NCBI GenBank assembly: GCA_964509975.1
Contig: CAZDZO010000020.1
Span: forward strand, 1 to 20,494
Source: CAZVBV01 sp964509975
Lineage (GTDB): Bacteria > Patescibacteriota > Gracilibacteria > UBA4473
Reading direction: 5' to 3'
DNA: 20,494 bases
Below the pieces are notes generated by a model. It was not told the DNA's origin. It saw only the letters and a list, made by a program, of their open reading frames with translations, and ran no database searches. Shown piece after piece: positions 1 through 6,101 of this stretch. The first letter of the stretch is position 1, and each line of letters begins with the position of its first letter. The position numbers and the translations under genes are program-made.

Positions 1-341
1 TCACGGCTTTGCCAGGATCACAAGGTGTGTACGGTCTTCTTATCGCCATCTTGACGTTGGCAAAGATCGGACTTTTTAGTGGAGGTGAAGTAGTTCCAGT
101 AGAAGCTGGATACCAAATCCTCTGGGCTGGAATCCTTATGGGAGTTGCAGGACTTGCTTCTGGACTTCTCCAAGGACGAGTAGCTGCTGCCGGTATCGGA
201 GCTGTCGGAAAAGACGGATCTGTGGCAGGTAAAGCGATTGTGCTTTCGGTTATTATCGAAACATACGCTATTTTCGGTCTTTTGGTCGCGCTTTTGGTTG
301 TGAACTCAATTCAATTGGGTGGAGCAGCTGTTGGAGCGTAA
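1..341 (+). CDS. atpK: V-type ATPase subunit K (proteolipid ring), 5' partial
   Basis: This is the membrane rotor subunit of the V-type ATPase. It carries the ion through the membrane while the ring turns. The gene runs in from the left edge (frame starts at base 3) and only the last ~112 codons are present. LPGSQGVYG near the edge, ASGLLQGRVAAAG (Gln codon 171-173) and IIETYAIFGLL (Glu codon 258-260) match, from memory, the E. hirae NtpK segments LPGTQGLYG, FSGIAQGKVAAAG and VETYAILGF. The Glu is the ion-carrying carboxylate of the second hairpin. The Leu, Ser (for Thr), Gln, Tyr, second Gln and Glu together make a Na+-type site. The TTG at 9 is internal, not the start. The gap to atpE is 90 bases of low-complexity A/T-rich sequence with tctaaaa repeats. 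Confidence 0.95.
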   Translation, partial: TALPGSQGVYGLLIAILTLAKIGLFSGGEVVPVEAGYQILWAGILMGVAGLASGLLQGRVAAAGIGAVGKDGSVAGKAIVLSVIIETYAIFGLLVALLVVNSIQLGGAAVGA

Positions 342-431
342 ATTATTTAAAAGTCTAAAAGACGAAGAGTTAAAGAGTTTAAAAGTAAATAACTCCAAGC
401 TCTAAAATCTAAAATCTAATAACTACTAATC

Positions 432-989
432 ATGTCATTGCAAGATATTCTCAAACGTATTCTCGATGAGGCGTCAGCTGAAATCAAAAATATCGAAGCG
501 GATACCGATAAAGAAAAGAAAATTTTGGCAGAAGAGTCTGCAAAAATTGAAAAGGCAGAGCAAGATAAGCTCAATGCCAAAACAGAAGCGGTAACCCAAT
601 CGATTGAAAAAAAGATGGCCTCTATGGCTCGTCGTGAAAATGCACAAGCTTTGCTTCGCGCAAAACGAAACATTATTACGAAGTCATTAGAACTCTTTCT
701 CTCAAAGTTAGAGAACGCAGATGACAAAACCTACGGACAGATCTTGGAAAAATTGTTTGCCAAGATCACGTTTCGTTCAGGAAAAGTTTTTGCTCCTGCA
801 AAGCGACTAGAAATTACTTCTAAATTCGCGCCTCCAGGATTCGATGTCGTTGCTCACAAGGACATTGAAGGAGGATTTATTCTCCACACGGGAGGAACAG
901 AAGTTGATAACTCTTTCCGAAGTCTTGTTTTCTCAGAATTTCAAGACGCGCTCACATCTTATTTCGCAGAACAACTGAAACTTATCTAA
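432..989 (+). CDS. atpE: V-type ATPase subunit E (peripheral stalk)
   Basis: Subunit E forms the peripheral stalk that holds the catalytic head against the membrane part. The protein has 185 aa, close to the family's usual length. Residues ~1-85 are a charged Lys/Glu/Ala-rich coiled coil. The C-terminal domain ends in the family signature GGFILHTGGTEVDNSFRSL, followed by a helix (FSEFQDALTSYFAEQLKLI). It follows K and is joined head to tail with C, whose ATG comes directly after this stop codon, so the two are almost certainly co-transcribed. There is no Shine-Dalgarno sequence before the ATG (A/T-rich aactactaatc). Family assignment is secure from motif and operon position. Confidence 0.93.
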   Translation: MSLQDILKRILDEASAEIKNIEADTDKEKKILAEESAKIEKAEQDKLNAKTEAVTQSIEKKMASMARRENAQALLRAKRNIITKSLELFLSKLENADDKTYGQILEKLFAKITFRSGKVFAPAKRLEITSKFAPPGFDVVAHKDIEGGFILHTGGTEVDNSFRSLVFSEFQDALTSYFAEQLKLI

Positions 990-1991
990 ATGAGTAGCTT
1001 CCTTTTTGTAAACGGACAAATCCGAGCACTGGAATCAAAACTCCTCACCCCTGAACGACTTGATCGTATGGTGGGAGCGGGGACTCCAGAGGACGCCTTT
1101 CGCGTCTTGGTTGAATTACAGTATGCACAGTACTTTGATGAAGCCGTAAAACCTCAAGATTTCTCCGCGATCATCGAACAAGGTCTTCGGGAAACCAAAG
1201 ACTTGGTGGTAAAAGGAACAGACAACTGCGGGGGACTTCATTTTATCTGGAAACGATTTGATCTTAATAATTTGAAACGAGCGTACAAATTGAAATTGTT
1301 GGAAAACAAAGAAGAACTTGGAGATTTTACCGAAGAAAACGGATTTTGCGATCTTGGAGAAATTTCAGCAACAGAGTTGGAGAAGATAGTCTTTGTCAAC
1401 GAAGTTTCAGAAACACTTCCTAAGGAATACGCAAAAGCTATTGAAAACGTTGAAAGTGTTTATGAAAGTACGGAATCATTCCGTAGTGTTGAAGCACTTC
1501 TTGATCAAGCACATTTTGCTTTCTTGTCTCGAATTACGACAGGATCTACATTCTTGAAGAAATTGTTCAATCTTACGGTTGATGCCACAAACTTCAGAAC
1601 ATTGTTTCGATCTGTTTTGATTTTGGAAGAACCGTTGAACGAAGATACTTTTATTCCTTATGGATCATTCGATTGGGAAGCGGTATCAAAGATTAGTACA
1701 GCAGAAGGTTTGTGGAAATGGGCACAAGATGCTCGGTTCTACGATCTTTTGAAGACATTCAAAGAAACCGATACTAACGAAGACAAAGTTCTTATCATCG
1801 AAAAAGCATTGGATGGAATCATGAATGACTTCTTGCACGATGCTCAGTTTGGGGCTATTGATAGTATTCAAGTACCACTCGCATACTTCGAACGAAGACT
1901 TCAAAACGCGAAGATGATTAAATTTATCATGTTCGCAAAATTTCATGGACTCGATTCAGAGACCATTTATAAAACACTCAAAGAAATCTAA
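990..1991 (+). CDS. atpC: V-type ATPase subunit C (V0D/AC39-like)
   Basis: Subunit C sits on the membrane ring and couples it to the central rotor shaft. At 333 aa and almost wholly helical, it has the length and character of the V0D/AC39 family (NtpC in E. hirae, subunit C in Thermus). The N-terminus (FLFVNGQIRALESKLLTPE, then a region resembling the usual 'L..T.Y' repeats) and the end (ERRLQNAKMIKFIMFAKFHG, like the family's 'E.KNIRII...K') support this. The ATG follows atpE's stop with no spacer. Its own TAA shares one base with the ATG of atpF, indicating tight translational coupling. The sequence is divergent, so the assignment rests partly on the E-C-F gene order. Confidence 0.9.
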   Translation: MSSFLFVNGQIRALESKLLTPERLDRMVGAGTPEDAFRVLVELQYAQYFDEAVKPQDFSAIIEQGLRETKDLVVKGTDNCGGLHFIWKRFDLNNLKRAYKLKLLENKEELGDFTEENGFCDLGEISATELEKIVFVNEVSETLPKEYAKAIENVESVYESTESFRSVEALLDQAHFAFLSRITTGSTFLKKLFNLTVDATNFRTLFRSVLILEEPLNEDTFIPYGSFDWEAVSKISTAEGLWKWAQDARFYDLLKTFKETDTNEDKVLIIEKALDGIMNDFLHDAQFGAIDSIQVPLAYFERRLQNAKMIKFIMFAKFHGLDSETIYKTLKEI

Positions 1992-2344
1992 TGGAACACA
2001 ATTTCCGACTTGCCGTGATAGGAACAGAGAGCTCAATTTTGCTCTTTAAAGCCTTTGGTACAGAAACGTACCCCGTTAGCTCGCCAGACGAGGCGCAAGA
2101 AGCCTTGCGAGATCTCGCTGCTAGGCATCTGGGAGACGAAGCGCAAACACCAGAGTTTGCTGTGGTTTTTGTAGAAGAGAACTTCTATAAAAAACTTCCT
2201 GACGATTTATTGACTAAGCTTGCCCAAAAGGCACTCCCAGCCGTCGTACCGGTTCCGTCTCCTGATTCAAAGGATTCGAAGTTTGGTGCGAAACGACTTT
2301 CAAAGATTGTCGAACGTGCTGTGGGAAGTGATATCTTGAGTTAG
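1991..2344 (+). CDS. atpF: V-type ATPase subunit F (central stalk)
   Basis: Subunit F is the small central-shaft subunit that contacts the A/B head and the ring-capping subunit C. At 117 aa it has the normal family length. It opens with FRLAVIGTESSILLFKAFG, a Rossmann-like start, followed by the middle strand FAVVFVEENFYKKL, a proline-rich turn (PAVVPVPSP), and the characteristic C-terminal helix LSKIVERAVGSDIL. The ATG overlaps the atpC stop by one base. The last 45 coding bases including the stop, plus 21 bases downstream, recur exactly at 3036-3101, so this gene end was the site of a duplication or insertion. In most V-ATPase operons subunit A follows at once. Here it is 3.75 kb away. Confidence 0.93.
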   Translation: MEHNFRLAVIGTESSILLFKAFGTETYPVSSPDEAQEALRDLAARHLGDEAQTPEFAVVFVEENFYKKLPDDLLTKLAQKALPAVVPVPSPDSKDSKFGAKRLSKIVERAVGSDILS

Positions 2345-2365
2345 AAATAAAAAAATATAAGGGAA
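2300..2365 (+). repeat. 66-bp direct repeat, copy 1 (3' end of atpF)
   Basis: These 66 bases cover the codons for SKIVERAVGSDILS, the TAG stop and the A/T-rich stretch up to gggaa. They are identical to 3036-3101 (offset 736). Bases on either side of the two copies differ. The copy ends at the foot of the terminator hairpin. Confidence 0.97.
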
Positions 2366-2393
2366 GGCGATTCCTGATGGAGTCGTCTTTTTT
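2364..2393 (+). terminator. Rho-independent terminator after atpF
   Basis: The stem aaggcgattcc / ggagtcgtctt has 11 pairs including two G-U, with loop tgat, and leads into six T. It would end the K-E-C-F transcript just before the toxin-antitoxin promoter. Confidence 0.85.
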
Positions 2394-2413
2394 ATAAAAC
2401 ACGTACTGATAGG

Positions 2414-2451
2414 TTGACTTTTAGAATATTTAAAGATATACTTTTAGTATA
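2414..2451 (+). promoter_or_regulatory. Promoter and palindromic operator of the toxin-antitoxin pair
   Basis: TTGACT (2414-2419), a 17-base spacer and TATACT (2437-2442) make a near-consensus sigma-70 promoter. The -10 box is the left half of the perfect palindrome TATACT-TTT-AGTATA (2437-2451). Phd/YefM antitoxins bind palindromes over their own promoter, so this is the likely autoregulatory operator. The leader to the ATG at 2463 would be only about 12-14 bases. Confidence 0.75.
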
Positions 2452-2462
2452 ACTTTTTAAAA

Positions 2463-2684
2463 ATGAATACAGTTATTGTTTCAACAAAGGCGTTTCGGCA
2501 GGATTTTCCTAAATATCAGAAGCTCGTTGAAAAAGGAGTTTCGATAACAATTGTAAAACGATCGAAGCCGATTTTCAAAATTGAGCCAGTAGATGCAGAG
2601 TTTGATCATAGACTTTTGGAGGCGTTGATGGACTATGAAAAGGAAAAGAATTTTGTACCGTATAATGAACTCTTTGGAACATGA
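2463..2684 (+). CDS. Type II antitoxin, Phd/YefM family
   Basis: This is the antitoxin of a type II pair. It should neutralise the toxin by direct binding and repress its own promoter. At 73 aa it has family length. The N-terminus MNTVIVSTKAFRQDFPKY followed by VEKGVSITIVKRSKPIFKI is the Phd/YefM fold: a strand, a helix, then 'G..I.I..R.KP...I'. The C-terminal tail (LLEALMDYEKEKNFVPYNEL) is the expected acidic toxin-wrapping segment. The stop TGA overlaps the toxin's ATG in ATGA, the usual coupling in such pairs. There is no Shine-Dalgarno site. An operator palindrome lies directly upstream. The pair sits inside the 736-bp unit bounded by the atpF repeat. Confidence 0.88.
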   Translation: MNTVIVSTKAFRQDFPKYQKLVEKGVSITIVKRSKPIFKIEPVDAEFDHRLLEALMDYEKEKNFVPYNELFGT

Positions 2685-2971
2685 GAGCGATTTTTCATCA
2701 TCGTTGTAAAAAATTCCTCAAAAGACTCCGAGATAGATCGGCAATAGATCTGTTAAAAAAACATATTGATGAAATTATTCGTGATCCCTTCGAGGGACAA
2801 CTTTTGGAACAGCCATTTCGGAAATATGAAGTTCGAAAAAAAAGCTTTGATTACAAGGGAAACTCATATCGAATTGCGTACACTGTGAGTAAGGAAAAGA
2901 ACGAGGTTATATTTTTAGTGATTGATTCGAGAGAGAATTTTTATGAGAAATTAAAGAATGCGATGAAGTAA
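2681..2971 (+). CDS. Type II toxin, RelE/ParE superfamily
   Basis: The protein has 96 aa, is strongly basic, and is coupled to the antitoxin through an ATGA overlap. The order of elements is that of the RelE/ParE fold: an N-terminal strand (AIFHHRCKKFLKRL), a helical hairpin (RSAIDLLKKHIDEIIRDPFEG), the central strands (FRKYEVRKKSFDYKGNSYRI, then AYTVSKEKNEVIFLVI), and the end DSRENFYEKLKN. That end corresponds to the usual '.GHR..VY..L' with an Arg that is often catalytic in RelE-type mRNA interferases. I cannot tell from sequence alone whether it cuts mRNA at the ribosome (RelE) or poisons gyrase (ParE). The basic C-terminal Arg motif slightly favours an interferase. Confidence 0.85.
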   Translation: MRAIFHHRCKKFLKRLRDRSAIDLLKKHIDEIIRDPFEGQLLEQPFRKYEVRKKSFDYKGNSYRIAYTVSKEKNEVIFLVIDSRENFYEKLKNAMK

Positions 2972-2991
2972 GATGGGGAGTTTAGAAGTTC

Positions 2992-3041
2992 CTTTGATTT
3001 CTCCCCTTGTTAAGGGGGAGTTAGAGGGGGTTTAATCAAAG
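2992..3041 (+). repeat. GC-rich palindromic intergenic repeat (REP-like)
   Basis: Just after the toxin stop lies a C-rich/G-rich palindrome (ctccccttgtt / aagggggag) followed by ttagagggggttt. The outer inverted arms are ctttgatt (2992-2999) and aatcaaag (3034-3041). The right arm runs into the second atpF repeat. A related sequence in the other orientation follows hisS at 9900-9936. Its composition is unlike the surrounding A/T-rich spacers. Confidence 0.6.
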
Positions 3042-3101
3042 ATTGTCGAACGTGCTGTGGGAAGTGATATCTTGAGTTAGAAATAAAAAAATATAAGGGA
3101 A
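3036..3101 (+). pseudogene. 66-bp direct repeat, copy 2: orphan 3' fragment of atpF
   Basis: Exact copy of 2300-2365. It encodes the last 14 residues of subunit F plus the stop, in a place where no open frame leads into it, so it is a non-functional remnant. It is followed by a different terminator hairpin (3100-3136) from the one after copy 1. Recombination between the two copies would remove exactly 736 bp, including the toxin-antitoxin pair, and leave atpF intact. Confidence 0.9.
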
Positions 3102-3136
3102 AGAGACGGTGAACCAAAATGGTCTACCGTCTCTTT
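3100..3136. terminator. Bidirectional terminator hairpin
   Basis: The stem is aaagagacggt / accgtctcttt (11 pairs, perfect) with an extra acc/ggt pairing in the loop. It lies between rightward sequence and the leftward lipoprotein gene. On the minus strand it is followed by a T-rich tract. It may be the original atpF terminator. Confidence 0.65.
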
Positions 3137-3157
3137 AAAATTCCCAAGGATTCCCAA

Positions 3158-3817
3158 TTAAGGGGTGTTCTGGTTTTGCTGATTTTGGTTGTTTCTTATA
3201 AGGAAACAAATCAGTAAAGCAATTACAGCCAACAAGATTGCTCCTGCTAAACTGAGCATCCACCAGGGGATAGCAACAGAGCTGCCATCATCTTGAGGTG
3301 GTTGAGTTGCCTGTTTGATGTTGTTAAAGTTGTGATAGGATTTTTCCCTCACCACATCTTGTTGTTTCTTGACATCCGCAGGGACACCATTAGAAACAGG
3401 AACATCCGTAAATGCAAATTCTCCACACCAAGTTCCAGAAAGCCCATTTCCATAAAGTGCCGAAACATTTACATGTCCCGTTAAGGCTAGGTTCTTGTCG
3501 TATGTATAAAAGGTTACTTTTAGGAACATTCGACCTGACCATGGCTCAGACTCTAAACCAAAAACGGTAGCATTCTGATCAATGCTGTCTTTTTTTACGA
3601 CATAATCATCCTTTTCATCGTTTTTCCCGATCCCGAAGGATCCTGGAACAAGGTAGAAATTACCAGCGGGACTTACGTCCACGGTGAAGTTCGCTTTCGC
3701 GACGATTTCTGGCGTTAATAATCCTGCATCGGGGTTAATCGGAGCAGGGGCATCACAACTTGTCATAGCTATCGCTACAACAAGGACGCTTACTAAAGTT
3801 AAAATTTGTGTTTTCAA
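3158..3817 (-). CDS. Putative lipoprotein with C-terminal membrane segment
   Basis: I do not recognise the family of this 219-aa protein. It begins MKTQILTLVSVLVVAIAMTSC, a signal peptide ending in a lipobox-like MTSC, so Cys21 is probably lipidated and the protein surface-anchored. Residues ~22-180 would be outside the membrane. They include a beta-rich stretch (SEPWSGRMFLKVTFYTYDK, LTGHVNVSALYGNG) and a second Cys. A second hydrophobic segment (IPWWMLSLAGAILLAVIALL, ~183-206) ends in IRNNQNQQNQNTP. The start is TTG (3817-3815). No upstream in-frame ATG exists and there is no Shine-Dalgarno site. A strong promoter lies ~215 bases upstream with two folded elements between. Two membrane anchors on so small a lipoprotein is unusual. 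Confidence 0.75.
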   Translation of the reverse strand: MKTQILTLVSVLVVAIAMTSCDAPAPINPDAGLLTPEIVAKANFTVDVSPAGNFYLVPGSFGIGKNDEKDDYVVKKDSIDQNATVFGLESEPWSGRMFLKVTFYTYDKNLALTGHVNVSALYGNGLSGTWCGEFAFTDVPVSNGVPADVKKQQDVVREKSYHNFNNIKQATQPPQDDGSSVAIPWWMLSLAGAILLAVIALLICFLIRNNQNQQNQNTP

Positions 3818-3849
3818 AACTATTGGATTTTAATTAATAATTCAATTTA

Positions 3850-3892
3850 TAAGCTCTTCAAAGGAGAGGAAAGCTCTCCTCAATGGAGCTTA
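3850..3892 (-). promoter_or_regulatory. Nested hairpin in lipoprotein leader
   Basis: The outer stem is taagctc / gagctta (3850-3856, 3886-3892). The inner stem is aggagag / ctctcct (3862-3868, 3874-3880) with a 5-base loop. Both are perfect 7-bp stems. The element lies 33 bases before the TTG start, within the predicted 5' leader of the leftward lipoprotein mRNA. Confidence 0.55.
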
Positions 3893-3921
3893 CAAGTGAA
3901 ATAAAAATAAAACCCTAGAAT

Positions 3922-4004
3922 ATCAGTCCTCGGGAGCGGAACTCAGTGTTTATGAAATGGAAAACTCCATTCGTAAACATATAAATACCGCTAAAAGGAC
4001 TGAT
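3922..4004 (-). promoter_or_regulatory. Structured leader element, candidate cis-regulatory RNA
   Basis: Three nested pairings occupy 83 bases. They are atcagtcct / aggactgat (3922-3930, 3996-4004), agcgg / ccgct (3935-3939, 3988-3992), and an apical hairpin 3947-3979 whose top is aatgga-aaac-tccatt. The element starts about 23 bases after the predicted transcription start of the leftward lipoprotein gene. I cannot match it to a known riboswitch class. One pair in the apical stem is U-G on the plus strand but A-C on the minus strand, so strand assignment rests on the promoter. Confidence 0.5.
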
Positions 4005-4033
4005 CTTATCCGATTTTTAAAAGAACACCCTTT

Positions 4034-4062
4034 ATTGTATAACAAAAACAACAAAGTGTCAA
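4034..4062 (-). promoter_or_regulatory. Promoter of the lipoprotein gene
   Basis: On the minus strand TTGACA (4062-4057), a 17-base spacer and TACAAT (4039-4034) make a near-consensus sigma-70 promoter just after the LysM gene's stop. Transcription would start near 4027, giving a ~210-base leader. That is far longer than other leaders in this window. Confidence 0.75.
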
Positions 4063-4092
4063 GTATCATTTACTTCAAAATCTCAGTATTTT

Positions 4093-5991
4093 TTACTTTT
4101 CTTGTTGCCACAAAGAAGTATTATTTCTTAATTGTGGAACAACATTATTTAAGTAGTTGCAGAGTTGCAATCGTCCAGATCCATTTTGAAAAGGAGAAAA
4201 TGCTTTTAATGCTGTCGCGTAAAATACGACAGGAGTGGAACCATCGGATTTTTTGAAATAAATATCGGTTGGATCTTTTTTGTTGTAAAAGAAAGGAATT
4301 ACCTCATCAGGTCCTGCCTGATGTGGATAAGGAAGCAGACCTCCTTGGAGTACTTTAATAAAATTCTCTAATTCAGCAGGATTTTTGAACATCAATGCCA
4401 ACCCTTCAATATTTGAAGGAGTTTCTCTATTTTGAGCGGCTTCTTGTTGGAGTTTCTGTGTGGCTTTATCAATCTTGCTAAGTTCTTTCGTCAGTAATTC
4501 ATCAAACGTTCTAAACTTTTCTTTAAATCGTTCGCTTTTTTCTATCAAATTTGGATATCGCTCTTTCAAACCAGAAACTTCTTTAGAAATATTATCAAGC
4601 GTTGATTTTCGTTGATTGAGTTGTTCGATGGTCTCATCACCAGAAAGTTCATCTAGGTTTGTGAAGATATCAAATATTTGGGGAGTGAGCCCGAGCTGTT
4701 CCCCGGCTTTATCATAATCTTCTTTCTTCCACTCTTTTTTGTGTTCTTCGTTGAAGAAATAATCTTCCGCTGTTTTTACTTGTTCGTCAGAAGAGGCTTC
4801 CGTATTCGCTTCATTAAAAGACATTGAAACGTCTTCAGGTGTGATTTGTTTCACTACTTCATTATTTCCCGTAAGATTGTCTGCACTTGAACTCGGTTTT
4901 GTCTTCGAAACACCAGGTTTAGCAACGGGTGATGTCTTTGAAGCGGTGTTTGCATTCGCTTGATCAATCTTGGTTTGTCGAGCTCGAACTTCAAGGGCTT
5001 TCTTGGCTCCATACCAATCATTCAAGTTCTTCAACTGCTTTTCATCAAGAGCGTCCCTATTGAGTGTGTATCCATCTGGAAGTTTAAGTTTTTCTCCTGG
5101 ATAAATGAGATCAGGATTATTCTTACTTCTCAAATGTCCTTTATTTACTTCATAGACATCTTTCCAGTTCGGTGATTTTCCGTCTTTCTTACAAAAGCTC
5201 ACAATGTCAGAAATAGTATCTCCCGGTTTAATCGTGTAGTTTCCGAGCGTTTCGTTGATATTGTTATTAATTTGTTGAAGCTCTGCTTGTGCTTCTTCAT
5301 TGAGCATTTCGGTAGAATCTTCGTAAATCTCTTGAATATCTTCAACAACGTCTTCGCGAAGTTCTTCGATTTTTGGGATAATTTTTTCGGCATCAATCTC
5401 TCCTCGTGTTCGCTTAACGGTTTCATCAGGTTTGTAGACAACAACATTATCATTAAGTAGTCCTGGCACTTTTTCGACCACTTTTTTTATAGTATTTTTT
5501 TCATCATTTTTTGCACGAACTGCCATTTCTCCGTTTCTAACTACTTTTAAATTTGCCGGGTTTCTGAAAGTTTTTACGACTTGCCATCGCTTTCCATTCT
5601 NNNNNNNNNNGAGTCTCCCACTTGAACGTTTGGTAAGTGATTGTCGAACACGAGGAGTTTCAGCTACTGGATCGGCATCAATAGTGCGTCGCATGTAGAT
5701 ACTTCCATTGGGTTGGAATTTGTCTGTCCCATACGCATCATCTGGGAATGTTCCCCCAAGATTAACCACCCATCCTGTTGAGAGTTTGATTTTTTCTCCA
5801 TTCAGAAGTCTTTCATTGAATCTTTCTTCTGGGTTGGAGTATACTTCTCGATTCAACGCACCGAGTTCTGCAATGATTTCATCACGACATTCTTTAGCCG
5901 CTGCAAGTATTTCACTATAGTCCTGTTGCTCTGGTTTGCTTTGGTACACAAACCGAGTATTTCCGCCGTTCTGAAATTGAAAGAGTTTCAT
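4093..5991 (-). CDS. LysM-domain protein, interrupted by an assembly gap
   Basis: This is a ~632-aa protein as assembled. A single LysM domain lies at ~252-303: YTIKPGDTISDIVSFCKKDG, then WKDVYEVNKGHL and the closing YPGEKLKLPDGY. LysM binds N-acetylglucosamine polymers such as peptidoglycan. The rest is not recognised: an N-terminal region with no signal peptide, charged helical stretches before the LysM, a Ser/Thr/Lys linker (~340-385), a coiled-coil-like section (~430-530), and a C-terminal part (LQGGLLPYPHQAGPDEVIPF). With no signal peptide it may be cytoplasmic or leave by another route. Ten Ns at 5601-5610 stand for about residues 128-131. The frame agrees on both sides, but the true gap length is unknown. 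The start is ATG at 5991 with its own promoter 22 bases upstream. Confidence 0.8.
   Translation of the reverse strand: MKLFQFQNGGNTRFVYQSKPEQQDYSEILAAAKECRDEIIAELGALNREVYSNPEERFNERLLNGEKIKLSTGWVVNLGGTFPDDAYGTDKFQPNGSIYMRRTIDADPVAETPRVRQSLTKRSSGRLXXXXNGKRWQVVKTFRNPANLKVVRNGEMAVRAKNDEKNTIKKVVEKVPGLLNDNVVVYKPDETVKRTRGEIDAEKIIPKIEELREDVVEDIQEIYEDSTEMLNEEAQAELQQINNNINETLGNYTIKPGDTISDIVSFCKKDGKSPNWKDVYEVNKGHLRSKNNPDLIYPGEKLKLPDGYTLNRDALDEKQLKNLNDWYGAKKALEVRARQTKIDQANANTASKTSPVAKPGVSKTKPSSSADNLTGNNEVVKQITPEDVSMSFNEANTEASSDEQVKTAEDYFFNEEHKKEWKKEDYDKAGEQLGLTPQIFDIFTNLDELSGDETIEQLNQRKSTLDNISKEVSGLKERYPNLIEKSERFKEKFRTFDELLTKELSKIDKATQKLQQEAAQNRETPSNIEGLALMFKNPAELENFIKVLQGGLLPYPHQAGPDEVIPFFYNKKDPTDIYFKKSDGSTPVVFYATALKAFSPFQNGSGRLQLCNYLNNVVPQLRNNTSLWQQEK
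5601..5610. other. Assembly gap (10 N)
   Basis: Ten undetermined bases inside the LysM gene. They show the window is a scaffold joined across a gap, which matters for judging the exact repeat at 2300/3036. Confidence 1.
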
Positions 5992-6012
5992 AATTTCTCA
6001 AATAATCGAGTT

Positions 6013-6041
6013 ATTCTACCATATTTTGCTAAAAAACTCAA
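6013..6041 (-). promoter_or_regulatory. Promoter of the LysM gene
   Basis: On the minus strand TTGAGT (6041-6036), a 17-base spacer and TAGAAT (6018-6013). The predicted start is near 6006, leaving a leader of about 15 bases. It diverges from the atpA promoter in the same 110-base intergenic region. Confidence 0.7.
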
Positions 6042-6049
6042 TAAAACCA

Positions 6050-6077
6050 TTGACTTTTCTTCTCTTTTCTCCAAAAT
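6050..6077 (+). promoter_or_regulatory. Promoter of atpA (candidate)
   Basis: TTGACT (6050-6055), a 16-base pyrimidine-rich spacer and CAAAAT (6072-6077). The -10 is imperfect (4/6). It would start transcription ~18 bases before the atpA ATG, allowing A to be expressed apart from K-E-C-F. Confidence 0.5.
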
Positions 6078-6101
6078 ACCGCCGAAATTTTTTATCATTC
6101 T

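Noticed and set aside
2463..2971. UGA recoding to glycine as in Gracilibacteria/SR1
   Set aside because: TGA ends the antitoxin in an ATGA overlap and ends the GIY-YIG gene. No conserved Gly is encoded by TGA in the recognised genes.
3922..4004. Twister-type ribozyme (plus strand has cgggag opposite ctaa in an internal loop)
   Set aside because: The second half of the twister core and its pseudoknots are missing outside the 9-bp stem, so the resemblance is limited to a short loop.
3957..4256. Rightward 99-codon open frame
   Set aside because: It overlaps the 3' part of the LysM gene antisense and the structured leader, has no promoter of its own, and shows no protein-like pattern.
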